DNA of 64,000 nucleotides, taken from Rhodocyclales bacterium. Its GTDB lineage: Bacteria > Pseudomonadota > Gammaproteobacteria > Burkholderiales > Rhodocyclaceae. Made by a program: the position numbers and the translations under genes. Shown piece after piece: positions 28,869-36,361 of this stretch. Where the stretch lies: positions 62,001 through 126,000 of the forward strand of contig JAPLQX010000019.1 of NCBI GenBank assembly GCA_026399435.1, written 5' to 3'. The notes below the pieces were generated by a model. The model worked only from the letters and a program-made list of their open reading frames with translations. It was not told the DNA's origin and ran no database searches. The stretch's first letter is position 1; each line of letters starts with the position of its first letter.

Positions 28869-29711
28869 ATGAGCGTAATCCAGCTTGCCGGCATCGAGCG
28901 CGTCTTCCATCTGGGCGACAGCGTGGTGCATGCGTTGACCGGCCTCGACGTCGGCATCGAGGCCGGCGAATACGTGGCGATCATGGGGCCGTCGGGTTCC
29001 GGCAAGTCCACGCTGCTGAACCTGCTGGGCCTGCTCGATAGGCCCGATGCCGGCTCCTATCATCTCGAAGGCCGCGATGTGACCACGCTGTCGCCGGACG
29101 AACAGGCCGCCGTGCGCAGCCACCGGATCGGCTTCGTGTTCCAGAGCTTTCATCTGGTGCCGCGCCTGACGGCCGCGGAGAACATCGCCCTGCCCATGAT
29201 GCTGGCCGGCATCCCGGCGGCGGAGCGGGCACAGCGGGTGGCGCAGGCGCTCAAGGATTTCGGCCTCGACCAGCGCGCCGACCATCGCCCCGACCAGCTT
29301 TCCGGCGGCCAACGGCAGCGCGTCGCCATCGCCCGCGCGACCATCATGCAGCCCGCCGTGCTGCTGGCCGACGAGCCGACCGGCAACCTCGACCGCGCTA
29401 CCGGCGATGAAGTCATCCACTTGCTGGAAGTCCTCAACGAACGCGGCATGACCCTGATCATCGTCACCCATGACCCGAAAATCGGCACGCGGGCGCGGCG
29501 GCAACTGATGATGGAAGATGGCGAGTTGAGGCATGACAGCGCCTCAACTCGCCTTCGGCAATTGGACGACAATCCCCCCGGCCCCCTTTCCGGGATGCCC
29601 GCCGCGAAGCGGAATCCCGGGTACGCAGAGCGAGGGGGTGACGGTGTTTCGCCGGCTGCGCCGGCCCCGGGGACGCCAAGTCCGCCGTTGGCGGATCCGG
29701 CAGCGAGCTGA
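28869..29711 (+). CDS. ABC transporter ATPase, MacB/LolD class, with repeat-derived C-terminal tail
   Basis: ATP-hydrolysing subunit for the FtsX-type permeases that follow. The 280-residue protein has Walker A GPSGSGKST, Q-loop VFQSFHLVPRL, signature LSGGQRQRVAIARA, Walker [13 protein letters not shown] and H-loop VTHDPK. The catalytic domain ends about residue 225. Residues from about 236 (PPGPLSGMPAAKRNPGYAE and on through GGDGVSP) are translated from a palindromic repeat that also extends LolD. A perfect 12-bp inverted repeat (29521-29552) marks the boundary. Unlike true MacB, ATPase and permease are separate chains here. Confidence 0.9.
   Translation: MSVIQLAGIERVFHLGDSVVHALTGLDVGIEAGEYVAIMGPSGSGKSTLLNLLGLLDRPDAGSYHLEGRDVTTLSPDEQAAVRSHRIGFVFQSFHLVPRLTAAENIALPMMLAGIPAAERAQRVAQALKDFGLDQRADHRPDQLSGGQRQRVAIARATIMQPAVLLADEPTGNLDRATGDEVIHLLEVLNERGMTLIIVTHDPKIGTRARRQLMMEDGELRHDSASTRLRQLDDNPPGPLSGMPAAKRNPGYAERGGDGVSPAAPAPGTPSPPLADPAAS
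29521..29552. repeat. Perfect 12-bp inverted repeat in the 3' end of the ABC ATPase gene
   Basis: GCGAGTTGAGGC pairs perfectly with GCCTCAACTCGC across an 8-base loop. It lies in coding sequence at the point where the conserved ATPase domain stops and the repeat-derived tail begins. Confidence 0.85.
29573..29663 (+). repeat. Palindromic repeat family C, interrupted copy in the ABC ATPase gene
   Basis: The flanks (CCCCCCGGCCCCCTTTCCGG and AGGGGGTGACGGTGTTTCGC) match the copy at the start of lolD (58650-58695). Between them sit about 38 extra bases with their own palindrome (CGGGAT ... ATCCCG), as if one element had inserted into another. The whole is in frame with the ATPase. Confidence 0.75.
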
Positions 29712-29720
29712 GGCGACGCC

Positions 29721-30932
29721 ATGCGCAACGCCGACGTCCTGCGTTTTGCCCGCGATGCGGCGGCCGGCTATCCGCTGCGCACCGCGCTCTCGGTGCTCGC
29801 CATGGCCATCGGCGTGGCGGCGGTGGTGGTGCTGACCTCGCTGGGTGACGGTGCGCGCCGCTACGTGGTCGAACAGTTTTCCTCTCTCGGCAGCAACCTG
29901 GTCATCGTCCTGCCCGGACGCTCGGCCACCGGCGGTTTCAGCCCGGCCAATGCGGTCACCACCACGCCGCGCGACCTGACGGTGGACGATGCATTTGCGC
30001 TGACCCGGCTGTCCTCGGTGCGGCGCGTGGCACCGCTGGCCGCGGGCAACTCGGAGATCAAGGCCAACGGGCGACTGCGGGAAGTCGTGGTGGCCGGCAC
30101 CGCCTCGACCTATTTCGAGATTCGCAGCTTCAAGATGGCGCAGGGGGCTTTCCTGCCGGAAGCCGACTGGAGCCGCGGCGCGCCGGTGGCCGTGATCGGC
30201 GGCAAGATCCAGGAGGAGATTTTTGGCGGCCGTTCGGCAGTCGGGGAAGTCATTCGGCTCGGTGACCGGCGCCTGCGCATCGTCGGCGTGCTGAAGGCCA
30301 CCGGCCAGGGGGTGGGGGGCATGAACACCGACGAGGTGATCTTCGTCCCCGTCAGCATCGCCCAGAGCCTGTTCAATACCCATACTCTGTTTCGTGTCCT
30401 GATCGAGGCCAGGAGCCGCGACGAGATAGCGGCGGTCAAGCGCGAGGTGACAGCCTTGCTAAAGGCCCGCCATGGCGGTGAGGAAGACATCACGGTGATT
30501 ACCCAGGATGCCGTGCTCGCTACCTTCGACAAGCTGCTGCGCGCGCTGACCGCCGGGGTGGCGGGCATCGCCGCGATCAGCCTGGCCGTGGCCGGCATTC
30601 TGGTGATGAACGTGATGCTGGTGGCGGTGACCCAGCGCACGGCGGAGATCGGCCTGCTCAAGGCGCTAGGCGCGCGCGGCGCCACGATCCGCGACGCCTT
30701 CCTGGCCGAAGCGGCGATGATTTCACTGGCCGGCGCGCTGACCGGATACGGCCTCGGCCTTTTCGGCGCCTTCGTCCTGCGCCAGATTTACCCGGTGTTT
30801 CCCGCCTATCCGCCTGACTGGGCCGTGATCGCGGCACTTGCCACGGCGCTTACGACCGGCCTGCTGTTCGGCATCATGCCGGCACGGCGCGCGGCCCGGC
30901 TTGATCCGGTACAAGCCCTGATGAAACATTGA
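29721..30932 (+). CDS. ABC transporter permease, MacB/FtsX type (first)
   Basis: A 403-residue inner-membrane permease with one N-terminal span (GYPLRTALSVLAMAIGVAAVVVL), a large periplasmic MacB_PCD domain (about residues 50-250) and three C-terminal spans forming the FtsX domain (ALTAGVAGIAAISLAVAGILVMNVM ... EIGLLKALGARGATIRDAFLAEA). It ends PARRAARLDPVQALMKH as MacB proteins do. It follows the ATPase by 9 bases. With the next permease it probably makes a heterodimer, in contrast to the homodimer of canonical MacB. Confidence 0.88.
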   Translation: MRNADVLRFARDAAAGYPLRTALSVLAMAIGVAAVVVLTSLGDGARRYVVEQFSSLGSNLVIVLPGRSATGGFSPANAVTTTPRDLTVDDAFALTRLSSVRRVAPLAAGNSEIKANGRLREVVVAGTASTYFEIRSFKMAQGAFLPEADWSRGAPVAVIGGKIQEEIFGGRSAVGEVIRLGDRRLRIVGVLKATGQGVGGMNTDEVIFVPVSIAQSLFNTHTLFRVLIEARSRDEIAAVKREVTALLKARHGGEEDITVITQDAVLATFDKLLRALTAGVAGIAAISLAVAGILVMNVMLVAVTQRTAEIGLLKALGARGATIRDAFLAEAAMISLAGALTGYGLGLFGAFVLRQIYPVFPAYPPDWAVIAALATALTTGLLFGIMPARRAARLDPVQALMKH

Positions 30933-30944
30933 TGAAGCACTGAG

Positions 30945-32144
30945 ATGCTGCTCGCCGACTCCCTCACCCTCGCCATCCGCGCCATCAGCGCCCAGCGCCT
31001 GCGCAGCTTCCTGACCCTGCTTGGCATCGCCGTCGGCATCGCCGCGGTGATCCTGCTGACTTCTATCGGCGAGGGCATCCACCGCTACGTGCTGTCCGAG
31101 TTCACCCAGTTCGGCACCAATGTCGTCGGCATCCATCCGGGACGCACCAAGACCGGCGGCGTGACGTCCGGCCTGCCCAGCAGCGCCCGGCCGCTGTCGC
31201 TGGAGGACGCCGAGGCGCTGACGCGGCTGCCCAACGTGGTGGCGGGTACGCCCAGTGTCTTTGGCAATGCGGAAGTCGGCGGCAACGGTCGCCTGCGGCG
31301 CGTCGTGGTCTATGGCGTCGGCCCCGGCCTGCTCACCGTGTTCAGGGCCAAGGTGCGCAGCGGCCAGTTCCTGCCGGCGGACGAGGCCGGCAGCGCCCGT
31401 GCCCAGGTGGTGCTCGGTCCCAAGCTGAAGAACGAACTGTTCGGCGCCGAGAATGCGCTCGGCGCGCGGCTTCGCATCGGCGGCCTGCAATTTCGCGTGA
31501 TCGGCATCATGGAACCCAAGGGCCAGTTTCTCGGCATTGATCTCGACGACACGGCCTACGTCCCGGCGGCACGCGCCCTCGAACTGTTCAATCGCGAGGG
31601 CCTCAACGAAATCAACCTCTCCGTGGCCGAGGGGGTGCCCGCCGCGAGCGTGGTAGCGGCGGCCAAGGAGGTGATCAAGGCCCGCCACGGCAGCGAGGAC
31701 GTCACCATCATCAGCCAGGAGGAAATGATGAGCACGATGTCGAACATCCTCGACGTGCTGACCATGGCCGTCGGCGCGCTGGGCGGCATCTCGCTGCTGG
31801 TCGGCGGCGTCGGCATCGTCACCATCATGACCATCGCCGTGACCGAACGCACCAACGAGATCGGCCTGCTGGTCGCGCTCGGCGCGCGGCGACAGACCAT
31901 CCTCGGCCTCTTCCTCGGCGAAGCCGTGGCGCTCGCCGCGATCGGCGGGTTGGTCGGCCTGTTGCTGGGTATCGGCCTGGCGCAGACGATCAGCTTCTTC
32001 GTCCCGGCCCTGCCGGTGCATACGCCGATGTCATTCGTGCTGCTGGCGGAGGCCTTGGCGGCCGCCATCGGGCTGGCCGCAGGCGTGCTACCCGCGCGGC
32101 GCGCGGCCCTGCTCGATCCGGTGGAGGCGCTGCGGACGGAGTGA
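30945..32144 (+). CDS. ABC transporter permease, MacB/FtsX type (second)
   Basis: A 399-residue paralogue of the preceding gene with the same plan: N-terminal span (FLTLLGIAVGIAAVILLTSIGEGIHRYV), periplasmic domain with NVVGIHPGRTKTGG, and three C-terminal spans (VGALGGISLLVGGVGIVTIMTIAV ... TNEIGLLVALGARRQTILGLFLGEA). It ends PARRAALLDPVEALRTE. It starts 12 bases after the first permease and closes the adaptor-ATPase-permease-permease operon. Substrate unknown; MacB relatives move lipoproteins, peptides or antibiotics. Confidence 0.88.
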   Translation: MLLADSLTLAIRAISAQRLRSFLTLLGIAVGIAAVILLTSIGEGIHRYVLSEFTQFGTNVVGIHPGRTKTGGVTSGLPSSARPLSLEDAEALTRLPNVVAGTPSVFGNAEVGGNGRLRRVVVYGVGPGLLTVFRAKVRSGQFLPADEAGSARAQVVLGPKLKNELFGAENALGARLRIGGLQFRVIGIMEPKGQFLGIDLDDTAYVPAARALELFNREGLNEINLSVAEGVPAASVVAAAKEVIKARHGSEDVTIISQEEMMSTMSNILDVLTMAVGALGGISLLVGGVGIVTIMTIAVTERTNEIGLLVALGARRQTILGLFLGEAVALAAIGGLVGLLLGIGLAQTISFFVPALPVHTPMSFVLLAEALAAAIGLAAGVLPARRAALLDPVEALRTE

Positions 32145-32250
32145 AGCGGGAGGGGGTGGCGTCCAATCCCAGATGACTCGCGTCGCAGCGGGGGACTTTG
32201 CCGGGTTAAGACTGAGGTTAAACCGATTTGTTTGACCTACCCAGCGATTG

Positions 32251-33528
32251 TCAAATCATTCCACAAGCGGAAAGATAATCGTCCCGGTCATCCGGTTTGA
32301 GTTCTGAAGAATCTTTCAGCCCAAGTCGAAGTTCCAGGCACGTCCGAATCCTTTGCCGCCCCGACCCAGATGCATTCTGGAAGAACGCCCCGGAGAAATT
32401 GATCAGTGCTGCCTCCTTCAATCGCGCTGCAAAAAACTTTTCGCTCAAATCTTTTGCTGCAAATCCTTCGGCCGCCAACTTCCTTAACAGGTCGAACAGC
32501 GCTTGCAAACCGACCGTTTTGACAATGAAAGAGTTCAGGCTTGCCTGGCTCCAAATCATTTCCTCTACCACGCACAAAAAGTTCTTCACAGTTGCCAATA
32601 AGACTATGTCATTTCCATCCAAATAAACGGATCGAAGTGGCGCATTGTCCCCTGGTCCTTCCGTCAATACGGAACGTCGTCTTGCGCTTCCTTTGCACTT
32701 CAACAGAGTGGTGCTGTCTCTCTTGGGATTTTGAGATACAAGGCGAGCAATTCCTTCAACGACGGTAGCCATCGAAATCATCCAACGTCCTTCGCGCTTT
32801 GCCTCCGACCGCGACGGCATGAAATCGTTCTCAGCTGCCACGAGTATCCTGTCGTGCAGCGGAGAATCTTTTTCCGCATTCAGTTTCCGCGCAAGAAACA
32901 CCGCCAACTTGTCCGGACTCCACGACTCAGGGGGTTCCTTGTCAATGTTGTATCCGAAAAGGTCATACGTGAGACTCTTGGGGACGGGCTTTTGTGTCGA
33001 ATTGATTGTCGCGAAAAGAAACGCTTGGTAGGGCTTTGGTAGGTCGAGAAATACCGAACAAACCAACTCTGTGTCTAAGCGGTCAGGTCTCTCCGCAAAG
33101 TTGAATCCGAAAAGACGATGCTGCCCGTCGATTATCGGGGCCAATTTCTTTTCGCTGGGCACGACGAGAAAATGAGTTTCACCATCCGGAGAATCGGGGT
33201 CATTTTTGGTCGCTATTATCCAGCGATCTGACTCCTCTTCAATAAGAAAACCAGTGTTCTCATCAAAATTCGGCGCCAAGATGATCGAGTTGGGAAACGC
33301 CGACTCTTCGGTATCGATGTAGGCGCCGATGTCCTTCAGTCGTGGCTCGTGAAGTTCGCGTTGAGACCCTTCCAGCACGTAGGTTTTCTTGTCGTCGTCT
33401 CGCGTGGCTCGAAGGCGGTCACTATATGCGGTATCGAGAAGCACGCGCGCCGGCAACGAAACGACGTAGAAGACGCCAATTGGCTGCTTGACTCGCAATG
33501 CTGGAACTTTGATGGGGTACGTCGGCAT
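32251..33528 (-). CDS. DGQHR-domain protein (DndB-like)
   Basis: A 425-residue protein with the DGQHR signature in LAPIIDGQHRLFGF (about residues 132-145) and the companion segment FLFATINSTQKPVPKSL. These mark the DndB/DGQHR family, in which DndB regulates DNA phosphorothioation genes. A ribosome site GGGGAGA precedes ATG 33528. It is the last gene of a three-gene minus-strand group with a DndE-like and a DndD-derived reading frame, which supports a link to Dnd-type systems. GC is lower than in flanking genes. No dndC or dndA is nearby, so the set cannot modify DNA on its own. Confidence 0.78.
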   Translation of the reverse strand: MPTYPIKVPALRVKQPIGVFYVVSLPARVLLDTAYSDRLRATRDDDKKTYVLEGSQRELHEPRLKDIGAYIDTEESAFPNSIILAPNFDENTGFLIEEESDRWIIATKNDPDSPDGETHFLVVPSEKKLAPIIDGQHRLFGFNFAERPDRLDTELVCSVFLDLPKPYQAFLFATINSTQKPVPKSLTYDLFGYNIDKEPPESWSPDKLAVFLARKLNAEKDSPLHDRILVAAENDFMPSRSEAKREGRWMISMATVVEGIARLVSQNPKRDSTTLLKCKGSARRRSVLTEGPGDNAPLRSVYLDGNDIVLLATVKNFLCVVEEMIWSQASLNSFIVKTVGLQALFDLLRKLAAEGFAAKDLSEKFFAARLKEAALINFSGAFFQNASGSGRQRIRTCLELRLGLKDSSELKPDDRDDYLSACGMI

Positions 33529-33532
33529 TTGC

Positions 33533-34339
33533 TCATCTCCCCGTCACGTCGAAGCCGCCCGAATTACCACTGGCGCGATCCGACGGATTTGCACCTAACG
33601 CGTCGCTCGCAATCACTACGTCGAGAAGACTTAAATTTTTTCCATTTGCAATCCACCACAAAGCCAGTGCAGCGACGCTCCAAATCGTGCCGATAAGCAA
33701 TGACGTACTTTCGCATTTCATTACACCTACCGCATGCAGGAACGCCGGCAGTATGCATAAAACAAATGACAAGAAGGCGAATGATAGGACATACCTTCTG
33801 GAGTTCGCGTCAAGAGCGATCTGAAAAGCGGCACCGGCCGCTATAGCTAGATAATACGTATAGATCGCCGTGATGACCCCATGCATGTTGGGTGCCTTCG
33901 TCATTTTGTATAGTTCAACCCAGATGCCAAGCCCGCCCGCACCTAGTATTGCGACGAGGAAATCCTCTCCGGCCTCGGTCCAGTCCTCCATCAAGAGTTC
34001 GATACCACGGTGCCAATGACGCTTTACCACGTTTTGCAAAGTAGCCAGATTCAATTCGGCGCGCGGATTGACCGTTCGCGTGTGCGTGAACAACAGGCCG
34101 ACCCACAACGACAATTCGTTCATGCCAAAAAGCAGTTCGCCCTTAATCGTCTTTCCTTGTGCGTCTATGTTTTGCGTTGGGAAGGTGGGTTCGGACAGAG
34201 AGCGCCCCAAGGCAAGCCTCGCAACACGATAGCGAGCCGAAAGTCCCAAGTTCGATTTCAAATATTCAGTGCGCTTGTCGGCATCGGCAGAAGTCTGGAA
34301 GTTCGCCAGCAAAACGGCTTCAAGGCTGAGATCGCTCAT
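33533..34339 (-). CDS. DndE-like domain fused to a membrane domain
   Basis: A 268-residue protein. Residues about 10-90 (KRTEYLKSNLGLSARYRVARLALGRSLSEP, then GKTIKGELLFGMNELSLWVGLL) resemble DndE, normally a 110-130 residue soluble protein that binds nicked DNA. The second half has four hydrophobic segments (DFLVAILGAGGLGIWVELYK; YTYYLAIAAGAAFQIAL; LSFAFLSFVLCILPAFLHAVG; LIGTIWSVAALALWWIANG), so this form should be membrane-bound. It overlaps the DndD-derived frame by 4 bases. The DndE assignment rests on pattern recall and is moderate; the membrane half has no name I know. Confidence 0.58.
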   Translation of the reverse strand: MSDLSLEAVLLANFQTSADADKRTEYLKSNLGLSARYRVARLALGRSLSEPTFPTQNIDAQGKTIKGELLFGMNELSLWVGLLFTHTRTVNPRAELNLATLQNVVKRHWHRGIELLMEDWTEAGEDFLVAILGAGGLGIWVELYKMTKAPNMHGVITAIYTYYLAIAAGAAFQIALDANSRRYVLSFAFLSFVLCILPAFLHAVGVMKCESTSLLIGTIWSVAALALWWIANGKNLSLLDVVIASDALGANPSDRASGNSGGFDVTGR

Positions 34340-35472
34340 GCCGGGATCTCCTGAAAATAAGCGTTTTCAACCGCTGTGGTTTTGCCTACGCCATTTCCGA
34401 TTTCCTGATGCTGGAGCAGGTAGGTCTTGGCTACTGCCCCCTGCATGGAGCCATACGTCGCTCGGTCGATTTCTTTGTCCTGCGAAAGCAGAATGACCTG
34501 ACGATTCTTGTCCGACACCCAATACTTGAGAATGTTGTTGCGGTGGCTACTGTCCAATCGCCCCAGCGGGGTATCGACGATCAACGGCGCTTCCAATCCT
34601 GAAATCTTTGCAAGACCTGCCAATAGGGCGGTTGCAAACACCTGATTTTCTCCGGCCGACTTGTCGAAAACTATCTCGTCCCCTTCATGGCTTAGAACGC
34701 GTGCTGTACCATTTTCGTCAATGTCGATCTTGTCCACGTGCTTTTTGTGTGCGAGTCTTTTGTAGACCTCGGTCATCGCTTCGCCCAGGTGTTTGATCTT
34801 CAATGAATACAGCTGTGGAATTAGATCGTGGATTAGATTTACCACGCGCTGCGCCTTGGCAACAACGGACTTAACCGGATTGGCGTTCAGAAACTTCTCA
34901 TGTTCGCGCTGGTAGACCGCCCGTTCCTGGTTTATGTTTGCAGATAATGCGGTAAGTTGCCGTTCCGCATCGCCCGATTCTTTCATTTTTTGATCGAGGG
35001 TATTGCTGACGGTCACCAATTGTGCGTTGAGTTTTGCAAGTGTTCCGTCGCGGTCAACACCTTCGATTCTTGCATAGCGATTTTTCAAATCACGAATTTT
35101 TCGCTGCAATTCGTCTCGCTTCGTCATCAATCCCAGAATGTCCTGGGCGCCGACCAGTTGCCACGGCACGGTGCGGGCGAAGCCGTGACCGGGGAACTGG
35201 GCGTTGCTCGGGTGCGCGCCGAACCAGGGCCAGCATACCGGCACGCCGCCGCGGATCGACTTGCCGAGCGCAAACTTGGCAAGCTTGCTGAGCCAGATAA
35301 GCGGCGCATGGCCGGCCGGCTGGTAGCTCATGACATGGGCCCCCTGCAGCGCTATGCTGGCGGTGGCGTAGCGGGTAGTGATGTGCGCCACGGCGAAGGC
35401 GCCCGGTAGTTCCTCGAAGGCAAGAATGTCGGCAATGGCGAGACGGCGATTCAGTTCAGCGACTTGGCTCAT
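34336..35472 (-). pseudogene. Chimeric reading frame: hexose-6-phosphate mutarotase front fused to DndD C-terminal part
   Basis: One open frame of 378 codons joins two unrelated genes. Residues 1 to about 112 (RRLAIADILAFEELPGAFAV ... GVPVCWPWFGAHP ... PGHGFARTVPWQLV) are the N-terminal third of a YeaD-type glucose-6-phosphate 1-epimerase. From about residue 116 (TKRDELQRKIRDLKNRYARI) it is the coiled-coil and C-terminal ATPase half of DndD, with signature FDKSAGENQVFATALLAGLA and Walker B APLIVDTPLGRLDS. The epimerase lacks its catalytic C-terminal part and DndD lacks its Walker A, so neither should work. The join near 35125 coincides with a drop in GC. Confidence 0.8.
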
Positions 35473-35686
35473 GGGGATGGTTCCGGGAAAAAAAGGGCTA
35501 AAAAATTGTTGGACTCATGGGCGATATGATAGCCACCGCTCAAAGGGATCGAATTCGGTTTTGTTTCGACAACATTGGTCGTTCCCCAAGCGTAGGCGCT
35601 GGCGGGACAGCGATTCATGTTCTTATGGAAATCAATGCGAACCCGACCCATTATGGCTACAAGAATGGCGACGGATGGCTGCCAGC

Positions 35687-35947
35687 CTACGCCGCACGCT
35701 CAAGCGAAACCTCCCAGCCGGGAAACACCAGCACGGCGGGATGGCACTTGAGGGCTCGAGCAAGAACCTTCGCACGCTCGACACCCAGATTCACTCGACC
35801 GTTCTCGATGGCCGAGATAGTGGCTTGAGGGATGCTGCTGAGTTCGGAAAGCTGGCTCTGTGTGAGTTCCTGGAGTTCGCGCAGGATACGAACAGACTCG
35901 CCCACAGAGACCTCAACTCGCTTTTTCGCCGGACGGAACTCTTTCAT
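35687..35947 (-). CDS. higA: HigA-like antitoxin (XRE-family HTH)
   Basis: An 86-residue helix-turn-helix protein; the Xre-type domain runs from VGESVRILRELQELTQSQLSELSSI to ISAIENGRVNLGVERAKVLARAL. The ATG at 35947 is supported by AGGAG 8 bases upstream and lies 1 base after the toxin stop, the toxin-first order of higBA. It should neutralise HigB and repress the operon through the palindrome at 36248-36263. Confidence 0.88.
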   Translation of the reverse strand: MKEFRPAKKRVEVSVGESVRILRELQELTQSQLSELSSIPQATISAIENGRVNLGVERAKVLARALKCHPAVLVFPGWEVSLERAA

Positions 35948-35948
35948 T

Positions 35949-36233
35949 TCATGGTCTCCTGTAATCGTGGGCGGTAACTTGCACAACCTGGATCAGCAAC
36001 ACATTGGCAATAACCCGGTAAATCACCCGCCATTGAAGGCCGAGCCGGGAAGACCGATAGCCTTTCCACTCACCAGACAGAGCTTCGTCGTGGAACCCCT
36101 TGATGGCTCGCAATCCGGGTGGCCCCGACACTCTGGCAATGTCTTTCCATATCTCGTAGCGTTTCAGAACCTCAATAGGTGTGGAAGCCGAGAGTTGCTT
36201 GTCGACGCGACGGTGTTCTTCGATCTGCCACAT
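35949..36233 (-). CDS. higB: HigB/RelE-family toxin
   Basis: A 94-residue ParE/RelE-fold mRNA interferase. The C-terminal half is diagnostic: GYRSSRLGLQWRVIYRVIANVLLIQVVQVTAHDYRRP, with the basic and His residues typical of ribosome-dependent HigB/YafQ-like toxins. It is first in a two-gene operon with the HTH antitoxin. A promoter with TTGACA and CATAAT is directly upstream. The pair sits between the mutarotase-DndD chimera and a sensor gene, in an accessory stretch. Confidence 0.87.
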   Translation of the reverse strand: MWQIEEHRRVDKQLSASTPIEVLKRYEIWKDIARVSGPPGLRAIKGFHDEALSGEWKGYRSSRLGLQWRVIYRVIANVLLIQVVQVTAHDYRRP

Positions 36234-36238
36234 AGCCT

Positions 36239-36268
36239 ATTATGTATATACCAATAATGGTATGTCAA
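36239..36268 (-). promoter_or_regulatory. higBA promoter with operator in the spacer
   Basis: On the minus strand TTGACA (36268-36263) and CATAAT (36244-36239) are separated by 18 bases. The perfect inverted repeat ATACCA-ATAA-TGGTAT (36248-36263) fills the spacer and touches the -35, so HigA binding there would block polymerase. Confidence 0.75.
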
Positions 36269-36361
36269 GTGCGCTCGTTGGCGAATGCGGCGAGACAGAG
36301 CAATGCCCACCACGCGTAGAATTCATAAATTTGGAATATTCGATTGGTAAGCTCGCACACC

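Noticed and set aside
35100-35150. Mutarotase-DndD junction considered as two separate genes with an internal start
   Set aside because: An ATG at 35127 exists but has no ribosome site, and the DndD part is still truncated; the single open frame is the simplest reading.
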